In this document: one piece after another, positions 36,133-48,400 of the stretch | How the letters are laid out: each line of letters begins with the position of its first letter | Position numbering within the stretch: the stretch's first letter is position 1 | Source: Ziziphus jujuba | Taxonomy: Eukaryota; Streptophyta; Magnoliopsida; Rosales; Rhamnaceae | DNA: 64,000 nt | Assembly (NCBI RefSeq): GCF_031755915.1 | Contig: NC_083388.1 | Coordinates: 18,254,001 to 18,318,000, forward strand | Reading direction: 5' to 3' | The notes under the pieces: generated by a model | Database searches by the model: none | The model's input: only the letters and a program-made list of their open reading frames with translations | Told to the model about the DNA's origin: nothing | Made by a program: the position numbers and the translations under genes

Positions 36133-37349
36133 GTATCATTGCCTCTTCATCTTCCTCTTTTTCTTATCTGGGTCTGGTTTAACCAAAATAAATTAAGAAG
36201 AAGAAAAACACTCGCATACACTTGTCGATGACCATGAAAAAGTGAAAAGCTGAAAGCCCCTCAGCCAAGCATTTGGTATATCCACCTCTATATTTTTGTT
36301 TTGTCCATTTCATTTTTCCTTTTTCCTTTTTTTTTTTTTTCTATAATTTACGTCTTTGTTTTTTAGGTTCCTTTTAGGGTCAAACGGCCAAAGCAAGGAA
36401 CAGTTGGACAGGAGGTTTGTCAGAGAGTATACGACACCGTTTTGACTAGGAGTGCATGTCCAATCACGGGTTGCGTAAATTGTAGTAGTTCGATGAGAAT
36501 ACGAGTAATATGCTCAGAAGTTAGGAGTAATTTGTGACTTTATATTTGACAAAAATGAATTAGAATTTTCGTCTCTATCCAATATTAGATTACGATAAGG
36601 TTGCTTTTTGGTATTCTTCATGAATAATTCTTTTATCTTAAATATGATTCTTATTCATATATCGTTACGTTCTCAACCAACCACATACATGTATATTATT
36701 ATTTTTTAATCTGTGCGTAATTCCAAATAGCATGATCTGTTTTTTTTTTTCTCTTTTATAAATTGATATGGGGTTGCCATAATTGGCACTCTAGCTAGGG
36801 CCTAGGCCGTAGGATTTTCCTTCATAAAAAATAAAATAAAAGCTAATTATAAAAGTGGTTATCATTTTAAAGTTTAATCTCACAGGAGACAGAAATAAAC
36901 TTTAGTAAAATGTGAACAAAAAAGAACCACTTTCCTGCGTTGATAAAGAAATAAATCCAAATTTGTCTCGGTTTTATTTATCATCGAGGTTGTTGACCCA
37001 GAAATATTTATATATAAGAAAAACTCAAGGTTTTAAAAGTGAGTCCGGCCCAATAATGTGTTCGTGTCATGGTATAAGGATCAACAAGAAGCCCATTTAT
37101 GTAAATTACGGTTCAATAGTTCTTACTTTTGTCAAAAACTTACGTAATTTATGTTTAGTTTTTGCTAAAATTTTTGTAAATTTCTGAGTATTAAAAAGAA
37201 AAACTTACCAAGTTGATAGCTTTAGTGGTTGAAAATCCCTGTCTATACCTATGAAAAATAAAAGTATGAGTTTGAATCGTATGAGATAAAAAAGGATTTT
37301 GGACAGTTTGTAAAATTTGAAAAAAAAAAAAAAATTACATAAGATAATA
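36133..37349. other. Upstream region of SLP1 and AT-rich spacer
   Basis: About 36120-36450 is the likely SLP1 promoter. Beyond it the sequence is AT-rich with no supported gene. A weak tRNA-like box B word (GAGTTTGAATC) lies at about 37268. Confidence 0.4.
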
Positions 37350-38000
37350 GGGTTTTTAACACTATTACTCCTTAAACTAAGTCCAGATTTGCATTTTGCT
37401 TCTTAAACCTTTTTCTTTTTCTTTTTTTTGCACTTTGATCCTTACATTTCAGATTTTAATATATTTTGGTCATTGAAATTACTCTTATACAAATTTTTAA
37501 CAGTTTTGAAATTTTCTAAATAGTAAATTACAAAATCAAACAATCCTATAAGATTCCTACACGTCAAGTATACTGTATACCTCAAAACTAATACAATGGT
37601 AATAAAAAATAATAGGTAATTGATTTATTTCCTCCTTAAATTTCATATGTTTTGGCATTTTGATCCTTACACTTTTTTTTTTGGACACTTAAATCTTTGA
37701 AATCGAATTTTGCTTGCGTAGGCTATCCTTAAACTCATTGTATTTTGGCATTTTAAGGACAACATTTCAAAGTAAATTCTACTTCAAGGATTAAAGCACA
37801 AAAAAATAAATAAATAAAGACTAAACTAAAGTGGGGAAAAATGGTCAATTCAAGAAGAAAACATGTCAATTATCTAAAACAATTTAAAGATCTAAAATAA
37901 TTTAAGAATCAAAATGCACCAGAAATCAAAATTTAGAGATCAAAGTGCCGAATAAAAAGAAAAATCAATAACTGAAATGCAACTGACAAAGCAAATATCC
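37350..38000. repeat. Imperfect inverted repeat of 'T-rich, GATCCTTA' type
   Basis: The left part (CTTAAACTAAGTCCAGATTTG, CACTTTGATCCTTACA) is mirrored at the right (TAGAGATCAAAGTGCCGAAT, AACTGAAATGCAACTGAC). The whole could be a non-autonomous fold-back element. Arms are diverged and the edges are approximate. Confidence 0.4.
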
Positions 38001-38460
38001 CTGGATAAGATGAAGGGGAATTTGGCCTAATATTCCTTTTGGAATGAGCTTAATGATATCTACTCCTTCATTTACTATCATTTTTTTTTCTACCCTTCAC
38101 TATCTATTTTAACCTTAAAACAATGAAAAATGACTTGGGTAACCATCCATTCCACTCCACATTGGTTTTGAAAAAAAAAAAAAAAAAAAAAAAAACTCAA
38201 GTCCTTTTATGTTTGTTTAAACAAACAAGGAACAAAAATCCACTTTTTAGAGAAAAAAAAAAAAAAGTACATCAGGTAATTGTTTTTACAAGAATACACA
38301 AAATACAAAAAACAAAACTTGCCGTGGAAAAAACAAAAGAAGCTTTATCTCAGCACGCTTAAACAAAAATACAAAGAAAAAACAAAAAAATAAAATTTCA
38401 TCTCATTTCAGCACCCTTGAACGGCTATCTCTTAGGTAATTGTTTTAATATTTTTATTTA

Positions 38461-38645
38461 TTTGTTGTCGTGGACCGGTGTAGGTTTGTTTTTGTGTTAA
38501 TTTTATGCCTTGCCGTGACCCGTGTGGGTTTGTTTTTGTGTTTATTTGTTGCCTTGCCGTGGACCTATGTGGGTTTGTTTTTGTGTTTATTTGTTGCCTT
38601 GCCGTGGACCTATGTGGGTTTGTTTTTGTGTTTATTTGTTACTTT
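38461..38645. repeat. 45-bp minisatellite, about four copies
   Basis: The unit begins GCCTTGCCGTGGACCTATGT and repeats with a 45-base period. The last two units are almost identical and the first two have diverged. Since 45 is a multiple of three, the frame stays open (LPWTYVGLFLCLFVA repeated), but there is no other sign of coding. Confidence 0.9.
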
Positions 38646-39135
38646 ACCATTAAATACTTACAAATTTAGTACAATGTGATACATTGAAACATTTGATTTG
38701 TGTTTAGAACCGGTTAAAAATATGGAATTTTTGAAGTTTATTTGAAATTTAGGTTTTTGTATGGAAGTGATTATAACCTAGGTTTTAAGATATATTGATA
38801 TTGGGTATCATTAGAAAACGAAGAGATAAAAAAAAGGGGACCCGTTTGGCCTTAAACGATGGCCGGAGGTGGGAGAAATCACCGGGTCAAAAATCGGATC
38901 GGGACTGATTCAAGCGGATTCGGGTCAACCAGCTCAAGGTTGAAGATGGAGCAAACGACATGTCGTCTAGGAGGAACGACATCCAGACGACACGTCATTT
39001 TTTTTTTTTTTTTTGGGTTCCATCAACATTCCTGAGCATGGAAAATAAATAAAGGATGAAGGCAGGAAAATCAATGAATTTGATGAAGAATAATGTTAGT
39101 TTGTAATAATGTTAGTTTGTAATAAATAACCATAA

Positions 39136-39166
<31 letters not shown>

Positions 39167-39369
39167 TTGTTACAACTTAGGGATATAAGGATTTTTATCC
39201 TGATCGGAGTTTAAATCCTAAAGCTAAAGGTGTTATCTCACTAGTGCATGATATTCAAACTCTGTCTAGAAAACTGCTTTTGTGGGTTGAAAAGAAGAAT
39301 TTTTATAAAAATGTACTTGTCCCTCGATAAACTAATTATTTATCTTTTTTATTTGTATATTTTTCTTTA
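38646..39369. other. Spacer with poly-T and (TA)n
   Basis: The stretch 38830-39000 is richer in G+C and contains ACGACATGTCGTCTAGGAGG-like words in inverted pairs. Poly-T follows at about 39000-39014 and (TA)n at about 39138-39166. No gene is seen. Confidence 0.4.
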
Positions 39370-41480
39370 CTAATGCTAACCATCGACAAAATAAGACCCT
39401 TGGTAGTGATAAAAATTCAAACAAAGAATATTACCGATGGTGCATCGGAAATTACCAATATGCTTTCAGTAACATCAATTCACATATTTTATGACTCCAA
39501 AGAGTCTACTAATATGTGTTTCTGGCAACAACATGCAAAATATACATTCATTAATGACCCTAAACAAAGAAAACCCCAAAAGTTCAGAAACAGTTCTCAA
39601 ATTGACAAAAAAATTTGATTACCGTAGGGCGTTCGGTAATTACCAATGAAATCTAAGGTAATTAATTTGTAGTTGCTAGAAAAATTACTATAGGTTTCAT
39701 CGGTAATTACCGAAACCCCTATGGTTATCACATTTTACCAATTTTTTGGCCCCCACAAGTCCCCTAATGTGTATTAAATGCAGCAACATGTAAAATATAC
39801 TTTCTTCAATGATCCTAAGGAGAAACAACCTCAAAATTTCTGAAAAAGCTCTCAAATTGGCACAAAAATTTGATTAACGTAGGGCCTTCGGTAATTACCG
39901 ATAAAACCTATGGTAATCAATTTGTAATTGGTAGAAAAATTACTATAGGTTAAATCGATAATTACCGAAACCCCTATGATTATTACATTTTACCAATTTT
40001 TTGGCCCCCACAAGTCCCCTAATGTGTGCTAAATGCAACAACATGAAAAATATACTTTCTTCAATGCTCCTAAGGAGAAAAAACCACAAAAGTTCAGAAA
40101 AAGTTCTCAAATTGGCAAAAAAAATTTATTATCGTCGGGCCTTCAATAATTACTGATGCAATATACAGTAATCAATTTGTCCTTGCTGAAAAAATTACCG
40201 TACGTTTCATTGGTAATTACTATAGGTTTCAAAGAAAATCACCACAATTACATCCGACAACTTCGATAATATGTGTTTCCGTCAAAAACATGCTAAATCT
40301 AATTTTATTAATGATCCTCAACAAAAACATCTACAAAAAGGTGGTCAAATTATAGTGATTTCCTTTGAAAAAATGGTCAAATTGAAATTACCGATAGGGT
40401 TTCGGTAATTCCCAATGAAACCGTCGATAAGTTTTCCATCAACCACATAGACTCCTAATATGGATTACTTATGGTTTCATCGACAATTACCGATGACCCA
40501 TTTGTAATAAACTTTGGTTGAAATTTTCTAACTTTTTCCAAACTTCTTGTGGACTGTTTTGTTGAAAATCATTAATAAAGTTAGTTTTTGCATGTTCTTG
40601 GTGGAAACACATATTATCGAAGTTGTCGGATTGAAAAAATGTGCAAATTAAAATTACCGACGAGGTATCGGTAATTACCGATGCACCATCAGTAATCAAC
40701 TTTATTTGAAATTTTTTCATTTTTTTCCAATTTTTTTTGTGGATTCTTTTATTGAAGATCGTTAATAAAGTTATACTTAGCATGGTCTTGGTGAAAACAT
40801 ATATTATCGAAGTTGTCGGATTGAATTGTGGTGATCTGTTTTTAAAAAATAATTAAATTGAAATTATCGATGGGATTTCAGTAATTACTGATAAAACCGT
40901 CGGTAATTTTTCCAGCAAGCATATGAATTTCTAATATAAATTACCGATGGTTTCCTTGGTAATTACCGATGAACAAGCGGTAATCAACGTTGGTTGAAAT
41001 TTTCTAACTTTTTCCAAACTTTTTGTGGATTGTATTGTTGAAGATTATTAAGAAAGTTAAATTTTGCATATTTTTGGTAGAAACACACATTATCGAAGTT
41101 GTCAAGTTTAAAAAAAATTGACAAATTGTAATTACCAACAGGATTTCGGTAATTACCGATGCCATAAAATTATTGGCATCGGTAATTACCGATGCATCAT
41201 CAGTAATCAACTTTATTTGAAATTTTTTCACTTTCATTTATTTTTTTGTGGATTCTTTTGTTGAAAATCATTAATAAAGTTATATTTAACATATCTGTAA
41301 CAATACAAAATACACCTACTTTATGTAAAGTTTATATATAATTATTAAGATTAGATAACACAAAAATTGTGCAAATAAAGCAAAAAATCCTAATTTACTT
41401 GAACACGGATAGACTATCGATATTACCGATTTTGTACCGTCGGTAATTGTCAATTCTTTTAATTTGCATTTCAAATTATT
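39370..41480. repeat. Long palindromic array of GGTAATTACC repeats
   Basis: The left half consists of about four direct units of roughly 255 bases (landmarks at about 39506, 39761, 40016 and 40260). The right half has about three units in inverted orientation (landmarks ATTATCGAAGTTGTCGG at about 40615 and 40803, and a close variant at about 41090). The centre is near 40350-40600. The palindrome GGTAATTACC, often inside TCGGTAATTACCGA, recurs many times in both halves. No transposase frame is seen. It resembles a fold-back element or an inverted satellite array. Confidence 0.8.
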
Positions 41481-42656
41481 ACAATTCAATACACCTACTT
41501 TGATACTGTGTATTTGCAACAAGAATAAATTTTCCACCATAATTCCATAAATACATTAATATCGTATTATCATGATTATCGAATACCACTCTATAACTGT
41601 AAATAACATATAAAATACTTAACACACAATACTATTTTACCAAAATAATACCACAAATGACTTTTTTAACAAAATAATACCATAATACTATTGACTTTTT
41701 TACCAAATCACACATCCAACAATTGCGCTACTAATTACATTCCTACAATTCCATTGAAAAAAAAAAAAAAAAAAAATCCCTGCTTTCCTTTCCTCTATGA
41801 AAACGCATATCTTACCTCTCCTCTTGTAAGCATAAGAAAGACATAGGAAAAATTGCATTCACATTATAGCCTGCAGTTGATTCAGCTTCCGCTTCTGGAA
41901 AATCAAAAAGGAGCTCGACTAGTTTCTACCAGATGAGAAATAAAGAACATAAACAATACAGGGAGCAAGGGAATATCGAACCATATCTGCTTTTAAGGTA
42001 AGGATATTTTTAATTATCATCAAAATTGCGTTTAAATTTTTCTTTCACAAATCATCAAAATTTACAATTATTTTTTAATTATGTATTACACCATAGAACA
42101 TGTTGAGTGCAACATTCTATAATTAAGATGCTCAGTTTGAACTTCATGTTTACACTGGTTTCTCTATACATAAGAAAAAGGAAAAATTGTGTTAATCATT
42201 TTTTCCCAAATTCAATGCTTAAGTATTTCACCTTATGCAAACTGAGAGAATAATATACACCACTAATAACTCTCATTTGAAATTAAGAGAACCAGTCATA
42301 CAACAATGGACATATGCAAACAAATATAACATTAGAATTTATCATTTTTTGTCAAAAAGAAAAACAAAACAAGACCAGTATTTCTTTTATATTGGATTTT
42401 TTTTTTTTTTTTTTTTTTTTGGGTCTTTGAAACATTGATTTGCACAAGCTTCCAAAGCATAATGCATACGCATTAGCCATGAAAGCTAAGACAGTTAAAT
42501 TAATATGCATTTATAATTAATTCAAAATTACAAGTTTTACATGATGTGAAGATGGAATATGCATCTCAATGTCATCAAATACCTCATATAAATCTTACCT
42601 CTAATATATACACATATTTATAATATAGAAAGCAAGCAAAAGAGTAGCATAATTAC
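41481..42656. other. AT-rich spacer beside the SDHAF2-like gene
   Basis: Mostly AT-rich with poly-A (41757-41777) and poly-T (42399-42420). On the minus strand at about 41850-41930 a short open stretch after a TAG acceptor reads KLVELLFDFPEAEAESTAGY. It could be an alternative last exon for the SDHAF2-like gene, but it has no resemblance to that family's C-terminus. Confidence 0.35.
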
Positions 42657-43324
42657 CAGGTCAAGGACATGGCAAAGAGCTTTGATTCCATTTTCATCCA
42701 TAGAATGGATATGCTCCTCCACCCATTTTCTTATAACCAAATCCAATTCCAGAAACCCACGTTGTCTGCTCTTGTATAGTAGTCTAACCCCATCCCCATC
42801 CAAAAAGAAATCAAAACATGATCATCATCACCAAAACCCAAAAACCCAAAACCCAATTTCCAAAAATTAAATTAAAAAACAGAGCAAATAAAAAAGAAAA
42901 TACATGATGAATAGGCACCTCTTGCTCTCTTCGTCTGAGAGATCGATAGCAAGCGGGTTGAAATTGTTCAAATAGAAACGATAAAACCCAGCATTTACAC
43001 AACCCAATAGTGACCTGGAACCAAAAACAATAAAAATAAAAAAATAAAAAAACCCACCTAAGAAATTTAGAACTTCACTTTTATTTTCGATTTCTATATT
43101 ATACTTCTTTTTCTTTTTCTTTTTTTTTTTTTATCTATGCAAAAGAAAAAAAGAAAAAAAAAAAAAAAAGGGAAGAAACGGCATGAATACCCACCAAAGC
43201 AGACTCTCCATGGGAATAAAAGAGGAAGCTCAATTGCTGTTGCTGCAAGGGAGCTGCGGTGGATTGCGGCCATCTATTTTAGAAGTCGATCGACAATCAT
43301 CAATGTCCTTCTCAAACTTGCCAT
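42657..43324 (-). pseudogene. SDHAF2: SDHAF2-like (succinate dehydrogenase assembly factor 2) gene, truncated
   Basis: SDHAF2 helps attach FAD to the flavoprotein of mitochondrial complex II. Three exons are found: 43191-43324, 42919-43014 and 42657-42783. Exon 1 starts MASLRRTLMIVDRLLK and then has an in-frame TAG (43274-43276), directly followed by an in-frame ATG (43273), from which MAAIHRSSLAATAIELPLLF could still act as a presequence. Exons 2 and 3 give AIDLSDEESKR, then LLYKSRQRGFLELDLVIRKW and EEHIHSMDENGIKALCHVLD, the SDHAF2 core. Compared with the family, about five residues around RRLLNR are missing at the exon 2/3 junction. The last exon, which should carry a NPDLWKWLTGQ-like motif, is not found in the 1.1 kb downstream. 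Expression from the second ATG is possible, but loss of the C-terminus suggests a pseudogene. Confidence 0.75.
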
Positions 43325-43429
43325 TTTTATTTTTTCAGAATGTGAGAGAGAGAGGGAAGGAGAGAGAAAATGTGAAAGCCCCTTCAGTCTTTAAACCGTT
43401 GTCCATGTTCATAAACCAAGAGGTATGAC

Positions 43430-45200
43430 ATACGTCAAAATATATGAATATTGGTTAACTTTTTACTAGGTAATGTAGGCCCACTTGTATTGGTGACTTG
43501 GGGAGAGATTTAGGTTATTTCTCTTAGTACTATAAGTTTAGTATTAAGATTTAGCTACATGGTAGAACTGGCTTTGAGGTGACTTGAGCAAGCATGAGAA
43601 AAACTCTTAGTTCAAAAAATACACACATTAAGGTTAGTAAGAAATATTAAATCGATAGTTGTGGTATTTGCAACTACCAATGATACAACCAGTTAAGTTA
43701 GAAAAAATAGCTAAATCGGATATTACCAAGGGCAAGAAATCTAGTGGCAAGGGTCCCAGGAGTTCCAGATATTTCTCCATCACTGAAAAATGCTATAAAA
43801 TGTGGAAGTAATGACAAAGTCACTAGACTTGTATCAAAAATGTGTAGAACTGCATTGAGATTTAGCAGACGAAGAAAATTAGCCTTTAAGGTTTTTATGC
43901 TTATGACATAAGGAGATAACAAAGGCTAACACCCAAAAATAAAGGGAAAAAAATACAAACTCCCAACACAAACATAAATGTGGATGAGCATAGCAAGGTA
44001 CTTTCCCATACTGGTAGAAATATAATTATTAATTTGCGGAAATAAACAAATATTCCAGTCTTGAGAACACAAGAGCCCCTTTAAACCATAAAACCTATAT
44101 TCTTCTCTATCAACCATACACATGGGCAATCTCTTTCAAGATAATTGTGTGAGATGGATATATGGGAAGAGTTAGTGAGAAGCAGAGGAATGGGAAGAGT
44201 GGTGACAAGAAGAAGAAGAAGAAAAAGAGAAGGAGAAAGGAGCAAGGAGCAAGGAGTTAGATAAGTCTCCAAACCTACCAGGTTTTGGTTTTAGCCTAAA
44301 CCAAACTAATTATTAGAAGACATAATTCAAGAAACTCAGATTTAAAGTTCATAAATCAACCTACTCACATAGGATGCTAATCTTTGGCTAACCGGCTTAA
44401 CAACAAGTTTTATTGCTTCACAACGAATGGGATGAAAATAAAGGCAGCATAGCAATGTAAAATAAAAGATTAAATAATACATTTACTAGACTATTTTTGT
44501 TGCACCATCTGTTTCCATGCATTACTTTTGTCCTTATTTTGGTCAGCACCATCATGCACTATAAGCAAAACATGGAATAGCGTTCTATTTAAATATCAAG
44601 AAAACACCATATTTAAATCTCTTTACAGGCTAATACATTCATTTTGAGCTTATCCATAAGGAACTAAGTTAATGCCCCACCTAGCAGTTTTAAAACTAGC
44701 ATACTTAAAAGTTTTATTTTTCCTTGAGATCAAAGAACCATGAGATCCTTATCCTCCTTGATCATTATGAAAAACAAAAGCAAAATTTCCAACCTAAACA
44801 AGGATTCAACAAGAAATCTATGTCAAAATTGCTCAACTTTCTTTATTATCGTTAGGTTATAAATGAGGGGGGGAAAAAAAATGGGGAAGCTCATAAATAT
44901 CCATCCTGTTTATTTTGTTTTTTTCCCTTTTATTAATGACATCACATCACACCCACACAAATAAAATGCTCAAACGATTCAAAGTCAACCCCGTAATTTA
45001 TATTTGTATTCACCAATTTATCATAGTATTATAGGAATCAATCGCATCGCAGGGAAAAAAAATGGCCTAAAATCCCAAAATGCCCAGAAATCAAATCATC
45101 CAAATAAGATCACAAATAAGTGCAACCACAATCCCCAAAAATAAATGAATAAAAATCCATTCAAATGAAAATAACAATAACCAAACCCATTAACAAAAAA
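43430..45200. other. AT-rich region without recognised genes
   Basis: It contains only short frames (for example 43698-43922 on the minus strand) with no known motif. A GAAGAA-rich stretch lies at about 44208-44250. Nothing can be assigned. Confidence 0.4.
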
Positions 45201-45203
45201 TAA

Positions 45204-45485
45204 TCATCTAACACAAATAACATGTCCATGGTTGATTAGGGTAGATTGAAATGGCGTATTGAGACTGAAGAGAAAGAACAAAATCATTTGGTTGATGCGA
45301 GCAGGTATCCAAAGGCGGCAACTCCAAGGCCAAGATCGGGAGGGACGTGGTGGAGCTAATTGATGAGCCTCGGATGCTTCCTTCCTCCACTCACTCCTCC
45401 TATTGAACAACTTTCTGGTCGTCCCAAGCTACTTCACCATTCTCTCTCACTTTCTCTTCCTCTTCTTGTTTGTGCTCCATTTTAG
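45204..45485 (-). other. Unassigned, possibly coding, broken frame
   Basis: On the minus strand an ATG at about 45481 starts MEHKQEEEEKVRENGEVAWD, which stops after 26 codons. After two close stops the same frame reads on through GSIRGSSISSTTSLPILALE. Base composition is more gene-like than the flanks. I do not recognise it. It may be a gene fragment. Confidence 0.25.
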
Positions 45486-48400
45486 GGGAAAAATAGAATA
45501 GTTTTTCATCTCAATTTTTTTTTTTATTTAAAAGGGATAATTTGGAAATATTAAAAAATAAGAGGGTAAAATAAGAAAGATTAAAATGGAGTGGGCATAT
45601 TTCCTTAACGCTCTTGAAAATGGGGGTATTGGATGAAATTCCCCTAAAATGAATAAGTGCAACTAGACAACAAGACGACAACTAGACACTAAATGGGCTA
45701 ATTCTCAAGAACGGCCCAATAAAAACAAAAATAAACTCTTAAAGAAATTAAAATAGAAAACAAAGACGAACGAACAACAAAATACACTACTCGGACCATC
45801 CCACTGTTGTGGAGGAAAAAAATTCAGTACTCTGGTAGTGTTTCACAATATAAGTTGTTGTTGTATCAAAAACATAACTGGAGGTTCAAATCTTAATTTA
45901 GATGAAAATTTTGAAATTTTCCATCTCCAATCTAATGGATTTAATGTTGTCTAAAAAATACATACCACAGGTCAGCTTAACCTCTCATATCGGCTTGCAT
46001 GGAGTTGCAGGTTCGAATCTTAACAAGCTTCATTTAAGCTTTGATGTGAATTCCACGTACTGCATACTATGGAAGAGGAAGTAGGGACAACCATGCGTGG
46101 TGGGTTGGGTGGTGTGGAGACTTCTATTCGGATTATCTAGCCCCATCTCATAATGATCCACAGTTTTTTCCCATCTAAACCAAAGACAATCACCAGAAAA
46201 TTCATTTTTTATTCACCAAAAAAATCACAGTCAAGTTGTTATAATATTTCTAATTTTTCACTGTCTTATCTCCTTTGATTGAGCGTCGTAATCTTAGCTT
46301 TTTTACAACAACAACAAGAACTAATTATCCCCTTCCAAATTTATCTTAACAAAATAAACAATAAAAAACAATTTACCACCCATATAATGAGATTGTATTA
46401 ACTTTCTTGTAGCCAAATTAATCATTTTATACATGACAATGAAATATTGGATTCGCAGAAAAGCATAAGATTAAGACGGACACTAACTCCTAGCGAGACA
46501 CAAGCAATTCAATGTATTCAACCCAAATATTTGGCACATCAAAAGTGAGTCACCAATTCAAACAAATAGGTTTTAGGTTGGTATGCCAGTGACAAGATTA
46601 GTAAAGTAGCATTATCATATATATGTGAAACAAAGAAATTGCAAAACTGCTCCCTTACATCAACAAATCACATCTATTTTCTATTGCTGAAATTGTGAGT
46701 CACAAATGTTAATAATTATTGAAAAGAAGATACCAATTAATAATATTCATGGGTTTTCAAGATTACAAAAATGTATGGAATTTTGTTGAGGACCACCTTT
46801 AAAATTTCATGTTCCTATATCCTCGTATCAAATCAATTATTTATCATACCTACCTGTATGGTCTCCATAATCTCCCAAAAACTCAGTAATCCTAATTCCA
46901 ATATTCCAATCTAAATTTTTCTTTTTTCCAACTTCTAATCAAAAAATTTGAAAGATTCGCCGCAAGTAATGTCAATACCGAATAGACTCTATTGTCTCTT
47001 TTCCATGGACTTTTTTCAATTACATGTTTCATTAATTAATGTACCATATAAAAAAACAGTAAACCAAAACATGAAGAATCTCATCAATTCACGTGCGAAG
47101 ATCATATATATCCTAATGAAAAAAAATGAAAAAAAGAAAAAGAGAGAAATGGGTAGAGCAATGGGTTGTTTGAATACTTGAATTGAAAAGGTGAAAGAAC
47201 ACTGAAAAGGGAAAAGAGGGCTTGAAAGAGGCTGCCACAAAGTCAAATCGATAAAACAGTTATGATTAAATGGCAAACATATCTTACATATAATAAAAAC
47301 TGATGATGGGTCATAGTTTGTTGCCAACACATGGATTGGTGTAAGGGGGTAAAAGGGTAAAAGAACTATGTTACGTTACAAAGACAGATCCGACTCTCCT
47401 TCCCTCTATACTCTACAACTTACTAAAATATGTCAATTTTTGTACCTCCAGCATAAATACCATGACCCTCTATGTTATGTCATTCTCATTTTTATTTTTC
47501 CTACCCAATTCGTCTAGGTTTCTTTGACAGCTCATTGTTCAACCGCATCTTTCTCCTCCCCTGTTTTCGTATAACTACCCTTTTTTTTTTTTTTTTAAAT
47601 GTTAAAAACATTATATAATATATATATATATATTTATACATATTATCTTCCAAATGATATAATTTTTAAAAAAAAAAACAATTGAGGAGGGGATTTTAAA
47701 ATTTTCAATTTTTGTGACACCTAATATATTTTTTTTAAGATGGGAAATTCAAATTCCAGCTTTTTTTTTTTCTTTGTAAAAATAAATATGCAAGTTTTTT
47801 CTTTAAAAATGTAAAATTCGTTATAATGCTATTTATTTTAAAGAGTATTTTGAAGAATAGAAAGCATTTATTTTAAAGGCTATTTATTTTTCAATTTTAA
47901 AAATAAAACATATTTTAAAGAATTTTAAAAAATAAAGAATAAGATTTTTTTTTATTTAACTTCAATAACAATCTCTATAATTATTCTTTATTTTTTGTTT
48001 TTTTGTTTTCTTGTAAGCAATTCCGATTTATGTATAAATTTCTTTTACTGTTTCTATATAGCAAAGTAGGTTTTTTTGTTTAAATGAAATATGAAATTAT
48101 AATTAATAAATTAAGTTATTATTGTGCATAAAAAATTATAAAACAATAAATGAATTTGTTAAAATTTAATATAAAGAGCGATTTTAACTTTTTTATTTTT
48201 TATAATCAAATTTCATTTATTTAGTTTAACTTTTTAATTTATATAAAAAATAACTCTTTAAAATAAATAAAACAAGAATTTTAAAGAGTTTGTCTGTGAT
48301 AACTATTTAATATTTATGATCAAATTTCATATATTATAAAATATAATATAATATATATATATATATATATACGTATGTATATTATAATTTCAAGCAAAAA

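Noticed and set aside
43137..43428. Plus-strand frames rich in Lys and Arg near 43.2 kb
   Set aside because: They lie opposite exon 1 of the SDHAF2-like gene or arise from poly-A tracts.
45968..46040. A tRNA-like box B word (GGTTCGAATCTT), with similar words at about 37268 and 58165
   Set aside because: No cloverleaf forms and no clear box A is correctly spaced. These may be SINE remnants, but the evidence is too thin to call.
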